Numbered from the stretch's first letter, positions 8,138-17,534 are shown. The stretch is DNA of 45,590 nucleotides from JALUUH01 sp964636675 (GCA_964636675.1 CAZWUO010000010.1:1-45590), one strand, 5' to 3'. The notes: generated by a model from the letters alone, not told the origin. Translations and numbers: made by a program.

Positions 8138-9220
8138 ATGTCTCGAGTTTTTAACTTTAGCGCAGGTCCTGCGATGGTACCCGATGAAGTCTTGCAAATT
8201 GCGCGTGAAGAACTTGCAGATTGGCAGGGCTGTGGCATGTCCGTGATGGAAATGAGCCATCGCGGCAAGGAGTTCGTGTCTATTGCAGAGCAAGCCGAAG
8301 CTGATTTGCGTGAAGTGATGGCTATTCCGAATAATTATAAAGTACTATTTTTGCAAGGTGGGGCAAGTTTGCAATTTAGTATGGTGCCGATTAATTTACT
8401 GCGTGGAAAAAAAACAGCGGATTATATTTTAACCGGTAGCTGGGGCAAAAAAGCGATTGCTGAAGCACAAGGTTTTTGTAAGGTGAATATTGCTGCAAGT
8501 AGCTTGCAGCAAAAATTCATGACCATACCGGATGAGTCTACTTGGCAATTAAACAAAGATGCTGCTTACGTGCATTACACGCCCAATGAAACGATTGAAG
8601 GGGTCGAATTTCAATCTATACCGGAAACGGGTGATGTCCCTTTAGTCGCAGACATGTCTTCCAATATTCTTTCAAAGTCTATTGATGTGGCTAAATTCGG
8701 AATTATATACGCGGGTGCGCAAAAAAATATTGGCCCTGCGGGTTTAACGGTCGTCATCGTGCGCGAGGATTTAGTGGGCCAAGTTTTGGCTGGGATGCCC
8801 ACGATGACAAATTATACAACCCATATTGATAGCGATTCTATGTATAACACTCCGCCGACTTATAGTTGGTATTTAGCCGGATTGGTCTTTCAGTGGATTA
8901 AGCGTCAAGGTGGTTTAGCGGCAATAGAAAAAATTAACGCGAGAAAAGCGAATAAGTTATATAACGCGATTGATAACTCCGGTTTTTATGCTAATCCGGT
9001 AGAACAACAATACCGTTCTAAAATGAATGTCCCCTTTATTTTAGCGAATGCCGATTTAGACAGTGTTTTCTTAAGTGAAGCAAAAGAGAATGGTCTGGTG
9101 ACTTTAAAAGGACATCGTTCCGTCGGCGGGATGCGCGCAAGTATCTATAATGCCATGCCCGAAGAAGGGGTGGATGCCTTAGTTAGTTTTATGGCTGATT
9201 TTGCACAACGTAATGGTTAA
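8138..9220 (+). CDS. serC: Phosphoserine aminotransferase
   Basis: SerC converts 3-phosphohydroxypyruvate and glutamate to phosphoserine, the second step of serine synthesis, and also acts in the pyridoxal phosphate pathway. The protein has 360 residues, the usual length. It begins with the family signature FNFSAGPAM. The probable pyridoxal-phosphate lysine is Lys196 in YAGAQKNIGPAG. A good AGGAG ribosome binding site precedes ATG 8138. It lies 48 bases after gyrA, as in Pseudomonas-type supraoperons, and 48 bases before the phosphoglycerate dehydrogenase gene that makes its substrate. Confidence 0.97.
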   Translation: MSRVFNFSAGPAMVPDEVLQIAREELADWQGCGMSVMEMSHRGKEFVSIAEQAEADLREVMAIPNNYKVLFLQGGASLQFSMVPINLLRGKKTADYILTGSWGKKAIAEAQGFCKVNIAASSLQQKFMTIPDESTWQLNKDAAYVHYTPNETIEGVEFQSIPETGDVPLVADMSSNILSKSIDVAKFGIIYAGAQKNIGPAGLTVVIVREDLVGQVLAGMPTMTNYTTHIDSDSMYNTPPTYSWYLAGLVFQWIKRQGGLAAIEKINARKANKLYNAIDNSGFYANPVEQQYRSKMNVPFILANADLDSVFLSEAKENGLVTLKGHRSVGGMRASIYNAMPEEGVDALVSFMADFAQRNG

Positions 9221-9268
9221 TTGTCGTTGTTATGCGGTAAGTCGCATTCTGTACACAAAGAGGTTTGC

Positions 9269-10444
9269 ATGTATAAAGTTTTAACCCTGAATAATATTTC
9301 GGTTACTGGTTTGGAAAGGTTACCGCGAGAGCGTTATGAAACGGCTTCCGAGATACCGAATCCTGATGCGATATTGTTACGTTCGTATAAAATGCATGAT
9401 ATGGAACTTCCTGCGAGTCTAAAATGCGTTGGCAGGGCGGGGGCAGGGGTTAATAATATTCCGGTTGATAAATTATCCGCTGCAGGTATTCCTGTGTTCA
9501 ACGCGCCTGGTGCGAATGCTAATGCAGTCAAGGAATTAGTGATAGCAGGCATGTTATTAGCGTCGCGGAATATTTGCCAAGCCTGGGATTACACACGTAA
9601 ACTTGAAGGTGATGACGCGGCGTTAAACAAAGCGGTTGAAGCCGGTAAAAAACAGTATGCAGGTTTTGAACTAAAAGGTCGTACCTTGGGTGTGGTTGGT
9701 CTGGGTGCTATTGGGGGTGAGGTCGCCAATGCTGCACTTTCATTAGGTATGAAAGTGGTTGGTTTTGATCCCAGCATAACGGTGCAAGGTGCATGGCAAT
9801 TGTCTTCAGATGTTGAGCAAGCCAATAGTATTGAGCAATTATTGCCTAAAGTAGACTTTATTTCGTTTCATGTTCCGCTCATCGATGCGACAAAAAATAT
9901 GATTGATTCTGAGCGTATTAAGCTCATGCAGGATGGTGCATCAGTGCTCAATTTTGCCCGTGGTGGCATTGTTGATGATGATGCCATTGTAACGGCTTTG
10001 GATGCTGGGAAGTTGGGTGCTTATATCAGCGATTTTCCAAACAGTTTGCTGATTCAGCATGCGCGGGTTATTGCTTTGCCGCATTTAGGGGCGTCGACTG
10101 AAGAGGCAGAAGATAATTGTGCAATTATGGTTGCAGAGCAAATTAAAGACTATCTAGAAAACGGCAACGTCGTTAATTCAGTGAATTTTCCGCGAGTCGA
10201 GATGTCGCGTAGTACTGATGTTCGCATTACCGTCGTGAATAAAAACGTGCCCAATATGGTGGGCCAGATAACGACTAAGCTTGCTGATTCTGGCTTAAAT
10301 ATTATTGATTTGTTAAATAAATCAAAAGATGACATCGCTTATACGATGATTGACGTTGATCAAGAAGTCGAAGCTTCTGTGGTGAGTGCCATAGAAGGAA
10401 TTGAAGGGATATTAGCAGTGCGGGTATTTGGGACTCTTAGTTAG
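9269..10444 (+). CDS. serA: Phosphoglycerate dehydrogenase family protein with ACT domain
   Basis: It should oxidise 3-phosphoglycerate to 3-phosphohydroxypyruvate, the step before SerC. AAAGAGG at 9257-9263 sets the start at ATG 9269 (391 residues), although the frame runs back to 9221. Visible parts are the NAD site GLGAIG (144-149), Arg231 in NFARGG, His272 in LPHLGAS, and a C-terminal ACT domain from about residue 319, often a serine sensor. The motif NAPGANANAVKELV is typical of the short ACT-type PGDH branch. The catalytic Glu (E. coli Glu269) has no obvious counterpart, because the segment reads DFPNSLL. The classical supraoperon lacks a PGDH gene at this place. The symbol is by function, not close orthology to E. 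coli SerA. Confidence 0.85.
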   Translation: MYKVLTLNNISVTGLERLPRERYETASEIPNPDAILLRSYKMHDMELPASLKCVGRAGAGVNNIPVDKLSAAGIPVFNAPGANANAVKELVIAGMLLASRNICQAWDYTRKLEGDDAALNKAVEAGKKQYAGFELKGRTLGVVGLGAIGGEVANAALSLGMKVVGFDPSITVQGAWQLSSDVEQANSIEQLLPKVDFISFHVPLIDATKNMIDSERIKLMQDGASVLNFARGGIVDDDAIVTALDAGKLGAYISDFPNSLLIQHARVIALPHLGASTEEAEDNCAIMVAEQIKDYLENGNVVNSVNFPRVEMSRSTDVRITVVNKNVPNMVGQITTKLADSGLNIIDLLNKSKDDIAYTMIDVDQEVEASVVSAIEGIEGILAVRVFGTLS

Positions 10445-10475
10445 GGTCTGTTAACGTTTAATTTTGTTACTGCTG
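10442..10475 (+). repeat. Copy 2 of the dispersed TAGGGYCTGTTRA motif
   Basis: The element starts in the last bases of the serA-like gene and agrees with 21107-21140 at about 26 of 34 positions, including TAGGGTCTGTT and ATTTTGTTA. The gap from here to pheA (to 10607) has no gene and no convincing attenuator. Confidence 0.4.
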
Positions 10476-10607
10476 AAGACGCTTTTTTTCGTCGAATAAC
10501 CCCCGTGTTATTTGTAGATGCAAAACATTATTTATTACACTCACTCTATCTTGCGAGAAAAACCAGTATAGGCAACACGAACATATTAATTGAGAATACC
10601 TCCTACA

Positions 10608-11690
10608 ATGAGCGAACAGAATAAACTTGCCGAAATACGTTCTAATATAGATTCAATTGATGAGCAGATTCAACTGCTGATTTCTCAACGAGCGTGTTAT
10701 GCGCAAGAAGTGGCTGTGGTAAAAGCAGAGCAAGGTGATCCCGTTTTTTACCGGCCTGAACGTGAAGCGGCTGTTTTGCAGAAAGTGAAAGATCGCAACC
10801 AAGGGCCATTAAACGATGATGAAATGGCACGACTTATACGTGAAATAATGTCAGCCTGCCTCGCGTTAGAAAAGCCTATGCAGATAGCATTTTTAGGGCC
10901 TGAAGGAACCTATACACATACTGCTGCATTGAAACATTTTGGACATTCAGTTAATACCACTTCGGTTAGCGCGATCGACGAAGTGTTTCGTGAAGTCGAA
11001 TCAGGAGCGGCACATTATGGTGTGGTGCCCATCGAAAATTCTACCGAAGGTATGGTCAATCATACTTTGGATTTGTTTGTGCGTTCTCCGCTATTGATTT
11101 GTGGGGAAGTGGAGTTACTCATCCATCACCACTTGCTGAGCCAAGCCAGTGAAATGGGTCAGATTAAAAAAATTTATTCGCATCAACAATCTTTTGCGCA
11201 ATGCAGAGAATGGCTTAATGCAAATTTAGCAGGAGTTGATCATTTTGTAGTGAAAAGTAATGCTGAAGCGGCGCGTTTGGCGGCGCAAGAAGAGTTTGCT
11301 GCTGCGATAGCCGGTGAGACCGCGGGAGAGCTTTATGGCTTAACTTCATTAAGGGCTAACATAGAAGATGAACCTGAAAATACGACACGTTTTCTGATTG
11401 TTGGAAAGCAATCGACTTTACCGAGCGGGAAAGATAAAACCTCGTTATTAATTACCATTCATAATCGTTCTGGGGCACTTTATCAGTTATTAGAGCCTTT
11501 ACAGCGTAATGGGGTAAGTATGACGCGTATCGAGTCACGGCCTTCAAAAAAAGGCATGTGGGATTATGTGTTTTTTGTTGATATAGAAGGTCATTGCAAA
11601 GATGAAAAGATTAAAAAGGCATTATCCGATGTGCAGGCGCAGGTTGCCGCATTAAAAATACTCGGTTCTTATCCTCAGGTGGCGCTTTGA
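10608..11690 (+). CDS. pheA: Bifunctional chorismate mutase / prephenate dehydratase (P-protein)
   Basis: The enzyme turns chorismate into prephenate and then phenylpyruvate, committing carbon to phenylalanine. From ATG 10608 it has 360 residues: an AroQ-type mutase (about 1-90), a dehydratase domain beginning IAFLGPEGTYTHTAA (from 93) with PIENS at 141-145 and TRF at 260-262, then an ACT domain with ESRP at 309-312, the usual phenylalanine-binding motif. Feedback inhibition by phenylalanine is therefore expected. The frame extends to a TTG at 10590, but the family N terminus starts at the ATG. The ribosome binding site is weak. It overlaps hisC by one base. Confidence 0.96.
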   Translation: MSEQNKLAEIRSNIDSIDEQIQLLISQRACYAQEVAVVKAEQGDPVFYRPEREAAVLQKVKDRNQGPLNDDEMARLIREIMSACLALEKPMQIAFLGPEGTYTHTAALKHFGHSVNTTSVSAIDEVFREVESGAAHYGVVPIENSTEGMVNHTLDLFVRSPLLICGEVELLIHHHLLSQASEMGQIKKIYSHQQSFAQCREWLNANLAGVDHFVVKSNAEAARLAAQEEFAAAIAGETAGELYGLTSLRANIEDEPENTTRFLIVGKQSTLPSGKDKTSLLITIHNRSGALYQLLEPLQRNGVSMTRIESRPSKKGMWDYVFFVDIEGHCKDEKIKKALSDVQAQVAALKILGSYPQVAL

Positions 11691-12808
11691 TGATGCCGCC
11701 AGAACTCGATTTTCTTAAGTTGGCAGTAAATGGGGTACGAGGTTTAAATCCGTATCAAGCCGGCAAACCTATCGAGGAGCTTGAACGCGAATATGGGGTA
11801 ACAGATATTGTCAAATTGGCCTCAAATGAGAACCCACTAGGGCCTAGTCCAAAGGCGCTTAATGCGATTGCATTGGGTATATCTGATTTGGCGCGGTATC
11901 CCGATGGAAATGGTTTTAGCTTAAAAAAAATTATTAGCGAGCGTTTAGATGTCGCTCCCACACAAATTATTCTGGGCAATGGTTCCAGTGATGCGCTTGA
12001 ATTTGTAGTACGTGCATTGGCTTCTCGTGGTGATGAGATTATATTTTCTCAGCATTCGTTTGCTATGTATCCGTTAATGACTCAAATGGTGGATGCTAAA
12101 CCCGTGGTGACTCCCGCGAAAAACTGGGGGCATGATCTTGCAGCAATGCTTAAAGCGATTACCGCTAAAACAAAAATAATATTTATTGCGAATCCGAATA
12201 ATCCCACGGGTACTTGGTTGACAGCATCGGCGTTGCAGTCTTTTATTCGCCAAGTTCCACCAGGAGTCATCGTTGTCATTGATGAGGCCTACTATGAATA
12301 TGTACAAGAGCAGGCCTATTCATCGATGCTTTCTTTGTTGTCTTCTACGCCTAATTTAATGATTACAAGAACTTTTTCTAAAGCTTATGGCTTGGCGGGG
12401 CTACGTGTTGGGTTTGGCCTGTGCCATCCCGCATTGGCAGGTTTACTCAATCGAATTCGACCGCCTTTTAATGTTAACAGTATGGCATTAGCTGCGGCGC
12501 AAGTAGCATTAACCGATGCTGAGCATATTGATCATTCCTTGCGTATCAATACGCAAGGAATGCTTCAGTTGACTCATGCGTTTAATGCTTTAGGTCTAGA
12601 ATTTATTCCATCAGTGGGTAATTTTGTTGCGGTTAACGTGCAACAAGACGAAAACAGAGTATATGAAAAACTACTGCGCCAAGGTGTGATCGTAAGACCG
12701 GTGGGTAATTATCAGATGCCTGGATTTTTGCGCATAACAATAGGCTTAGAAAATCAAAATCGGCGCTTCATTGAAGCATTAAATAATGCATTAAATAATG
12801 TCTCCTAA
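11690..12808 (+). CDS. hisC: Histidinol-phosphate / aromatic aminotransferase
   Basis: This fold-type I pyridoxal-phosphate aminotransferase belongs to the HisC family. It shows SNENPLGPS, NPNNPTG, DEAYYEY and the cofactor lysine in TRTFSKAYGLAGLRVG (about residue 231). In related supraoperons the hisC copy between pheA and tyrA (hisC2 or hisHb) is thought to transaminate aromatic keto acids as well as imidazole-acetol phosphate. The context suggests the same here, but no other his genes are in view to tell the roles apart. Tandem ATGs lie at 11690 and 11693; TGATG couples the first to the pheA stop, and CAGGTGG lies upstream. The end overlaps tyrA by 11 bases. Confidence 0.93.
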   Translation: MMPPELDFLKLAVNGVRGLNPYQAGKPIEELEREYGVTDIVKLASNENPLGPSPKALNAIALGISDLARYPDGNGFSLKKIISERLDVAPTQIILGNGSSDALEFVVRALASRGDEIIFSQHSFAMYPLMTQMVDAKPVVTPAKNWGHDLAAMLKAITAKTKIIFIANPNNPTGTWLTASALQSFIRQVPPGVIVVIDEAYYEYVQEQAYSSMLSLLSSTPNLMITRTFSKAYGLAGLRVGFGLCHPALAGLLNRIRPPFNVNSMALAAAQVALTDAEHIDHSLRINTQGMLQLTHAFNALGLEFIPSVGNFVAVNVQQDENRVYEKLLRQGVIVRPVGNYQMPGFLRITIGLENQNRRFIEALNNALNNVS

Positions 12809-13679
12809 TGTCACTATTTTTGAAACGATGACGGTGATTGGCGTTGGCCTAATGGGTGGCTCCATGGCGAGGGCCGCAAAAAAAAACGGCTTAGTGAAAA
12901 AAATTATTGGTTCAGGTAGAGACCAAACCCAACTGCAAAAAGCCAAAGACCTGGGTGTTGTTGATGCGTTCGAACTTGATGTGACTTGTGCGGTAAAAGA
13001 TTCCGATCTTATTGTACTCGCCGTACCGCTAGGTGCTATGCAGAGGGTGTTAGAGACAATTGCACCGTTTGTTTCTCCCGATGCAGTTATTACCGATGTA
13101 GGTAGTTCTAAGCAGAGTGTTATTGCGAATGCTCTCGCTGCTTTTGGAGGAACTCTGCCTGCGGGCTTTGTTCCTGGCCACCCGATTGCGGGCACGGAAA
13201 AAAGTGGCGTCGAGGCTTCTTTTGCAGAGTTGTTTGAAAATCGATGTACGATTTTGACGCCGACCACTTATTCAGATGATCAAGCCGTCGCCCGGTTAAG
13301 AAAGTTATGGACTGGAATGGGTGCTGAGGTTGTGTGCATGGATGCCGAGCATCATGATGAGGTGCTAGCAGCAACCAGTCATGTGCCACATGTGTTGGCG
13401 TTTGCGCTTGTTGATACCTTGGGGCAGATGCATGAACGGAAAGAAATTTTTCAGTTTGCAGCCGGTGGTTTTCAAGACTTTACGCGGATTGCATCCAGTG
13501 ACCCTACAATGTGGCGAGATGTTTGTGTAAATAATTCAGCGGCTTTGCTGCAGGTATTGGATTTATTTAAAAAGGAGCTAGACGGTTTGGAGAGCGCAAT
13601 AAAAAAACAAGATAGTGAATATCTTGACAAAATATTTAACCGTGCGAAGCAAACACGCGACGAGAATGTCTGTTCGTGA
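12798..13679 (+). CDS. tyrA: Prephenate dehydrogenase
   Basis: TyrA oxidatively decarboxylates prephenate to 4-hydroxyphenylpyruvate for tyrosine synthesis. This 293-residue protein has the Rossmann motif GVGLMGGS (15-22) and the catalytic-region His128 in PGHPIAGTEKSG. It is a stand-alone dehydrogenase with no mutase or ACT domain. In several pseudomonads tyrA is fused to the next gene, aroA; here the two are separate with a 27-base gap. Whether it also uses arogenate cannot be decided. It overlaps hisC by 11 bases, so translation is probably coupled. Confidence 0.94.
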   Translation: MSPNVTIFETMTVIGVGLMGGSMARAAKKNGLVKKIIGSGRDQTQLQKAKDLGVVDAFELDVTCAVKDSDLIVLAVPLGAMQRVLETIAPFVSPDAVITDVGSSKQSVIANALAAFGGTLPAGFVPGHPIAGTEKSGVEASFAELFENRCTILTPTTYSDDQAVARLRKLWTGMGAEVVCMDAEHHDEVLAATSHVPHVLAFALVDTLGQMHERKEIFQFAAGGFQDFTRIASSDPTMWRDVCVNNSAALLQVLDLFKKELDGLESAIKKQDSEYLDKIFNRAKQTRDENVCS

Positions 13680-13706
13680 ATAATAAGAAATTTAGGAATA
13701 AATGAA

Positions 13707-15035
13707 ATGAGTTCAAGCTCAAATGTGCGTTTTACGATTCAACCCGGTGGCACACTTAGTGGAAAAATCCGGGTGCCGGGTGATAAGTCAATTTCGCATC
13801 GTTCAATTATGTTGGGGTCTATCGCTGAGGGTGTGAGCAAGGTCAGCGGATTTTTAGAAGGTGCAGACAGTCTTGCAACCTTGCAAGCTTTTCGTGATAT
13901 GGGCGTTAGGATTGAAGGTCCTGAAAATGCGTGTGTGACGATTCATGGGGTTGGAATGCATGGCTTGGAGAAGCCTAAACACGCATTGGATTTAGGCAAT
14001 TCTGGAACCTCAATGCGTCTGTTAACGGGCTTGTTAGCTGCGCAATCGTTTGACACCGAATTGCGTGGAGATGCTTCGCTGTCTGGGCGGCCAATGCGCC
14101 GGGTGACTGAGCCACTGAAGATGATGGGCGCACAGATTACCACAGCAACGGACGGTACCGCGCCATTAAAGATTAGTGGTGGGCAAAAACTAAAGGCCTT
14201 GAATTACGCGATGCCCATGGCGAGTGCGCAAGTTAAATCTTGTTTAATGCTTGCTGGTTTGTATGCTGAAGGCGAAACCCGAATAACCGAACCTGGTATC
14301 ACTCGGGATCATACCGAGAGAATGTTGCAAGGTTTTGCTTATGATGTTCGAGTTTTAGCCAATTGTGTTAGTTTAACAGGCGGTGGTCAATTAATTGCTT
14401 CGAACATTGATATTCCGTCCGATATTTCTTCAGCCGCTTTTTTTCTCGTCGGTGGCAGCATTGCAAATGATGTTGAATTAACATTAAGCCACGTAGGGAT
14501 GAATCCCACTCGCATTGGGATCATTAAGATTTTGCAGTTAATGGGTGCCGATATTTCTATTCTTAATCAGCAAAATGTCGGCGGTGAACCGGTCGCAGAT
14601 CTTGTCGTTAAAAGTGCCCCATTAAAAGGAATCGTTATTCCGCGTGAGTTAGTGCCACTGGCGATTGATGAGTTCCCGGTATTGTTTATTGCAGCGGCTT
14701 GTGCCGAGGGCGAGACGGTGTTGCTGGGTGCTGAGGAATTACGGGTAAAAGAAAGTGATCGCATACAAGTGATGGCGGATGGTTTGCAGGCCTTGGGTAT
14801 TGATGCTGTGCCAACCGATAGCGGCATGATTATTAAACAAAGCATTATTAAAGGTGGATGTGTGCAGAGTCATGGTGACCACCGGATTTCAATGGCATTC
14901 ACCATGGCGGCTTTGCAAGCACAAGGTGAGGTGGTGATTGAGGACTGTGCTAATGTGGCGACCTCGTTCCCTAATTTTACGCATTTATGTGCAGAGCTGG
15001 GTTTGAATATCCAGGTGACTGTTGATGAAACATGA
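13707..15035 (+). CDS. aroA: 3-phosphoshikimate 1-carboxyvinyltransferase (EPSP synthase)
   Basis: AroA joins phosphoenolpyruvate to shikimate 3-phosphate, the sixth step of the shikimate pathway. The 442-residue protein has Lys27 in PGDKSISHRS, the paired-domain repeats, and KESDR and GDHRISMA in the C-terminal half. Segments such as PMASAQVKS and TRDHTERMLQGF resemble class II enzymes like the Agrobacterium CP4 enzyme more than E. coli AroA. At the position of CP4 Ala100, tied to glyphosate tolerance, it has Gly100 (LGNSGTSMRL). TTTAGGAATAA precedes ATG 13707. It overlaps cmk by 11 bases. Confidence 0.97.
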   Translation: MSSSSNVRFTIQPGGTLSGKIRVPGDKSISHRSIMLGSIAEGVSKVSGFLEGADSLATLQAFRDMGVRIEGPENACVTIHGVGMHGLEKPKHALDLGNSGTSMRLLTGLLAAQSFDTELRGDASLSGRPMRRVTEPLKMMGAQITTATDGTAPLKISGGQKLKALNYAMPMASAQVKSCLMLAGLYAEGETRITEPGITRDHTERMLQGFAYDVRVLANCVSLTGGGQLIASNIDIPSDISSAAFFLVGGSIANDVELTLSHVGMNPTRIGIIKILQLMGADISILNQQNVGGEPVADLVVKSAPLKGIVIPRELVPLAIDEFPVLFIAAACAEGETVLLGAEELRVKESDRIQVMADGLQALGIDAVPTDSGMIIKQSIIKGGCVQSHGDHRISMAFTMAALQAQGEVVIEDCANVATSFPNFTHLCAELGLNIQVTVDET

Positions 15036-15732
15036 GCTTAACAAGAAGTTAGCAAATGTGCCGGTGATTACGCTGGATGGTCCAGGTGGCTCAGGCAAGG
15101 GTACCATCGCTGCGCGCCTCGCTCGAAGATATGATTGGGAGCTTTTGGATAGCGGCGCATTATATCGTTTAACGGCATTGGCGGCATTAAAAAATGGCGT
15201 AGCATTAGATGCTGAAGATGATTTAGCAAACTTGGCCGCTAACCTGGATGTACGATTTGCGGTTAATCGTGACATCGCAAAATTGGAAAGTCTCGTATTC
15301 CTCGAAGATGCAGATGTGACGCAGGCAATTCGTACTGAAGAAACAGGTGTCTCAGCTTCAAAAGTGGCTTTATTTCAAAAAGTTAGAGATGCTTTATTGC
15401 AGCGTCAAAAGGCTTTCCAAGTTGCCCCTGGGCTCATTGCGGATGGGCGTGATATGGGCACAGTTGTATTTCCAAATGCAATACTCAAGATATACCTTAC
15501 TGCATCCGCGGAAGAACGTGCAAAAAGGCGGGTGCGGCAGTTGAAAGATAGGGGGATAAATGTTAGTCTTCCGCGGATTTTATCCGATATAAGTGCGCGT
15601 GATGCGCGGGACATGAATCGTGCCGTTGCGCCATTGGTTCCTGCGGAGGATGCCGTCATAATCGATACGACCGAAATGGGTGTCGATGCGGTAGAAAAAC
15701 GAATTATTGAGCTTATCGAAGATCGCTTTTAA
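15025..15732 (+). CDS. cmk: Cytidylate kinase
   Basis: Cmk phosphorylates CMP and dCMP, feeding CDP to nucleotide synthesis. From ATG 15025 it has 235 residues. The P-loop GPGGSGKGT is at 19-27, followed by LLDSGALYR, the conserved IADGRDMGTVVFP segment and the RDxRD-type ISARDARDMNRAVAPL. A TTG three bases earlier also opens the frame, but AGGTG at 15013-15017 fits the ATG better. It overlaps the end of aroA and precedes rpsA by 125 bases, the order seen in most proteobacteria. Confidence 0.97.
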   Translation: MKHELNKKLANVPVITLDGPGGSGKGTIAARLARRYDWELLDSGALYRLTALAALKNGVALDAEDDLANLAANLDVRFAVNRDIAKLESLVFLEDADVTQAIRTEETGVSASKVALFQKVRDALLQRQKAFQVAPGLIADGRDMGTVVFPNAILKIYLTASAEERAKRRVRQLKDRGINVSLPRILSDISARDARDMNRAVAPLVPAEDAVIIDTTEMGVDAVEKRIIELIEDRF

Positions 15733-15857
15733 CAGGGGTATAGGATTATCATTACGTACTTGCCACATACATGTTGGTGCGTGATTTTTTCTGTATTATT
15801 TAATTTTAACTAACACACGGTCAGAAGTTTTGGCCGGCTGATACAAGGTTTTTTCTT

Positions 15858-17534
15858 ATGGGTGAAAGTTTCGCTGAGCTTTTCGAGCAAAGTATTTCAA
15901 GTGAAGGCATGCAATCTGGTGCAATTGTAACTGGAGAAGTAGTAGATATCGTCTCAGGCTTCGTAATTGTTAATGCAGGTTTGAAATCAGAAGGGGTTAT
16001 TCCCATAGAGCAGTTCTTTGATGAAAAGGGGCAGCTAGAAGTTAAGATCGGAGATGAGATTCCGGTCGCGCTAGATTCCGTCGAAGATGGTTATGGTGAA
16101 ACCCGTTTGTCGCGTGAAAAAGCGAAGCGTGCGGCATCTTGGATAGATCTTGAAAAAGCCAGTGAAGCAAATGAAACGGTTAAAGGCATTATTACCGATA
16201 AAGTTAAAGGCGGTTTTACGGTTGAAATTAATGATGTCCGTGCATTTTTACCGGGTTCATTAGTTGATGTGCGCCCAGTCCGTGATCCTTCGTATCTAGA
16301 AGGTAAAGAATTAGAATTCAAAGTCATAAAAATTGATCGCAAGCGCAATAACGTGGTTGTTTCACGCCGTGCTGTGGTGGAAGCAGAAAGCAGTGCTGAG
16401 CGCGAGAGCTTGCTGGAAAACTTGGAAGAAGGTCAATCCGTTAAAGGTATTGTTAAGAATCTTACCGACTATGGCGCGTTTGTTGATCTAGGCGGCGTAG
16501 ATGGCCTATTACATATTACTGATATGGCCTGGAAACGCGTTAAACATCCGAGTGAGATCGTGAATGTTGGCGACGAAATTAGTGTAAAAGTATTGAAGTA
16601 TGACAGAGAAAAGAATCGAGTTTCTCTGGGTTATAAACAAATGGGTGAAGATCCTTGGGTTGACATAGCTCGTCGTTATCCAGTGGGTACGCGTTTGTTC
16701 GGAAAAGTAACGAATATTGCTGATTATGGATGTTTTGTAGAAATTGAAGAGGGTGTTGAAGGATTAGTCCATGTTTCTGAGATGGACTGGACCAATAAAA
16801 ATATTCACCCGAGCAAAGTGGTTACCCTTGGTGAAGAGTCGGGTGTCATTGTATTAGATATTGATGAGGAGCGTCGCCGGATTTCGCTTGGAATCAAACA
16901 ATGCCAGGCAAACCCCTGGGAAGATTTTGCGTCTAGACATAATAAGGGCGATCAAATCACGGGTAATATTAAGTCGATTACTGATTTTGGAATATTCATC
17001 GGGCTTGAAGGGGGCATTGATGGTTTAGTGCATCTTTCGGATATTACCTGGAACGAAAACGATGAGGAAATACTGCGTAATTTTAAGAAAGGCGATGAAG
17101 TTGAGACCGTGATTTTAGTGATTGATCCGGAACGTGAACGTATTTCGCTTGGTGTCAAGCAAATGGAGAAAGATCCATTCTCCAATTATCTTGCGACAAA
17201 TTCCAAAGGCTCTATTGTGCGTGGTAAAGTATTAGAAGTTGATGCCAAGGGCGCAAAAATTGATTTGGGCGAGGGCATTGAAGGTAATTTAAGAGCATCT
17301 GAATTGTCCCGTGAGCGAGTAGAAGATGCGCGCAATATACTTAATGCTGGTGATGATGTTGAAGCGAAGTTCATCGGCGTTGATCGAAAAAACCGTATTG
17401 TCAATCTATCAATAAAAGCTAAGGATTCTGATGAAGAAGCTGAGGTGATGAACGAGTATGGTACTAGCCAAGGGCCTGCTACTACAACATTAGGTGATTT
17501 ACTCAAAGAGCAAATGAGTGGAAAAGAATCTTAA
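15858..17534 (+). CDS. rpsA: 30S ribosomal protein S1
   Basis: S1 binds mRNA on the small subunit and helps structured or weakly initiating messages to start. The 558-residue protein has six S1/OB repeats: two N-terminal ones that dock on the ribosome, and four with typical patterns such as DYGAFVDLGGVDGLLHITDM and DFGIFIGLEGGIDGLVHLSD. The length is almost identical to E. coli S1 (557). The initiation region has only AAGG nine bases before the ATG in a U-rich leader, which fits the S1-dependent autoregulated start known for E. coli rpsA; that is inferred here. A terminator follows at 17618. Confidence 0.98.
   Translation: MGESFAELFEQSISSEGMQSGAIVTGEVVDIVSGFVIVNAGLKSEGVIPIEQFFDEKGQLEVKIGDEIPVALDSVEDGYGETRLSREKAKRAASWIDLEKASEANETVKGIITDKVKGGFTVEINDVRAFLPGSLVDVRPVRDPSYLEGKELEFKVIKIDRKRNNVVVSRRAVVEAESSAERESLLENLEEGQSVKGIVKNLTDYGAFVDLGGVDGLLHITDMAWKRVKHPSEIVNVGDEISVKVLKYDREKNRVSLGYKQMGEDPWVDIARRYPVGTRLFGKVTNIADYGCFVEIEEGVEGLVHVSEMDWTNKNIHPSKVVTLGEESGVIVLDIDEERRRISLGIKQCQANPWEDFASRHNKGDQITGNIKSITDFGIFIGLEGGIDGLVHLSDITWNENDEEILRNFKKGDEVETVILVIDPERERISLGVKQMEKDPFSNYLATNSKGSIVRGKVLEVDAKGAKIDLGEGIEGNLRASELSRERVEDARNILNAGDDVEAKFIGVDRKNRIVNLSIKAKDSDEEAEVMNEYGTSQGPATTTLGDLLKEQMSGKES

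Noticed and set aside
10518..10571. Possible leader peptide and attenuator for pheA
   Set aside because: The short frame beginning ATGCAAAAC has two Tyr but no run of Phe, and no terminator/antiterminator pair was found.
12791..13267. 158-codon minus-strand frame opposite tyrA
   Set aside because: Antisense shadow of a clear tyrA gene, with Ser/Thr/Pro-rich composition typical of such shadows.
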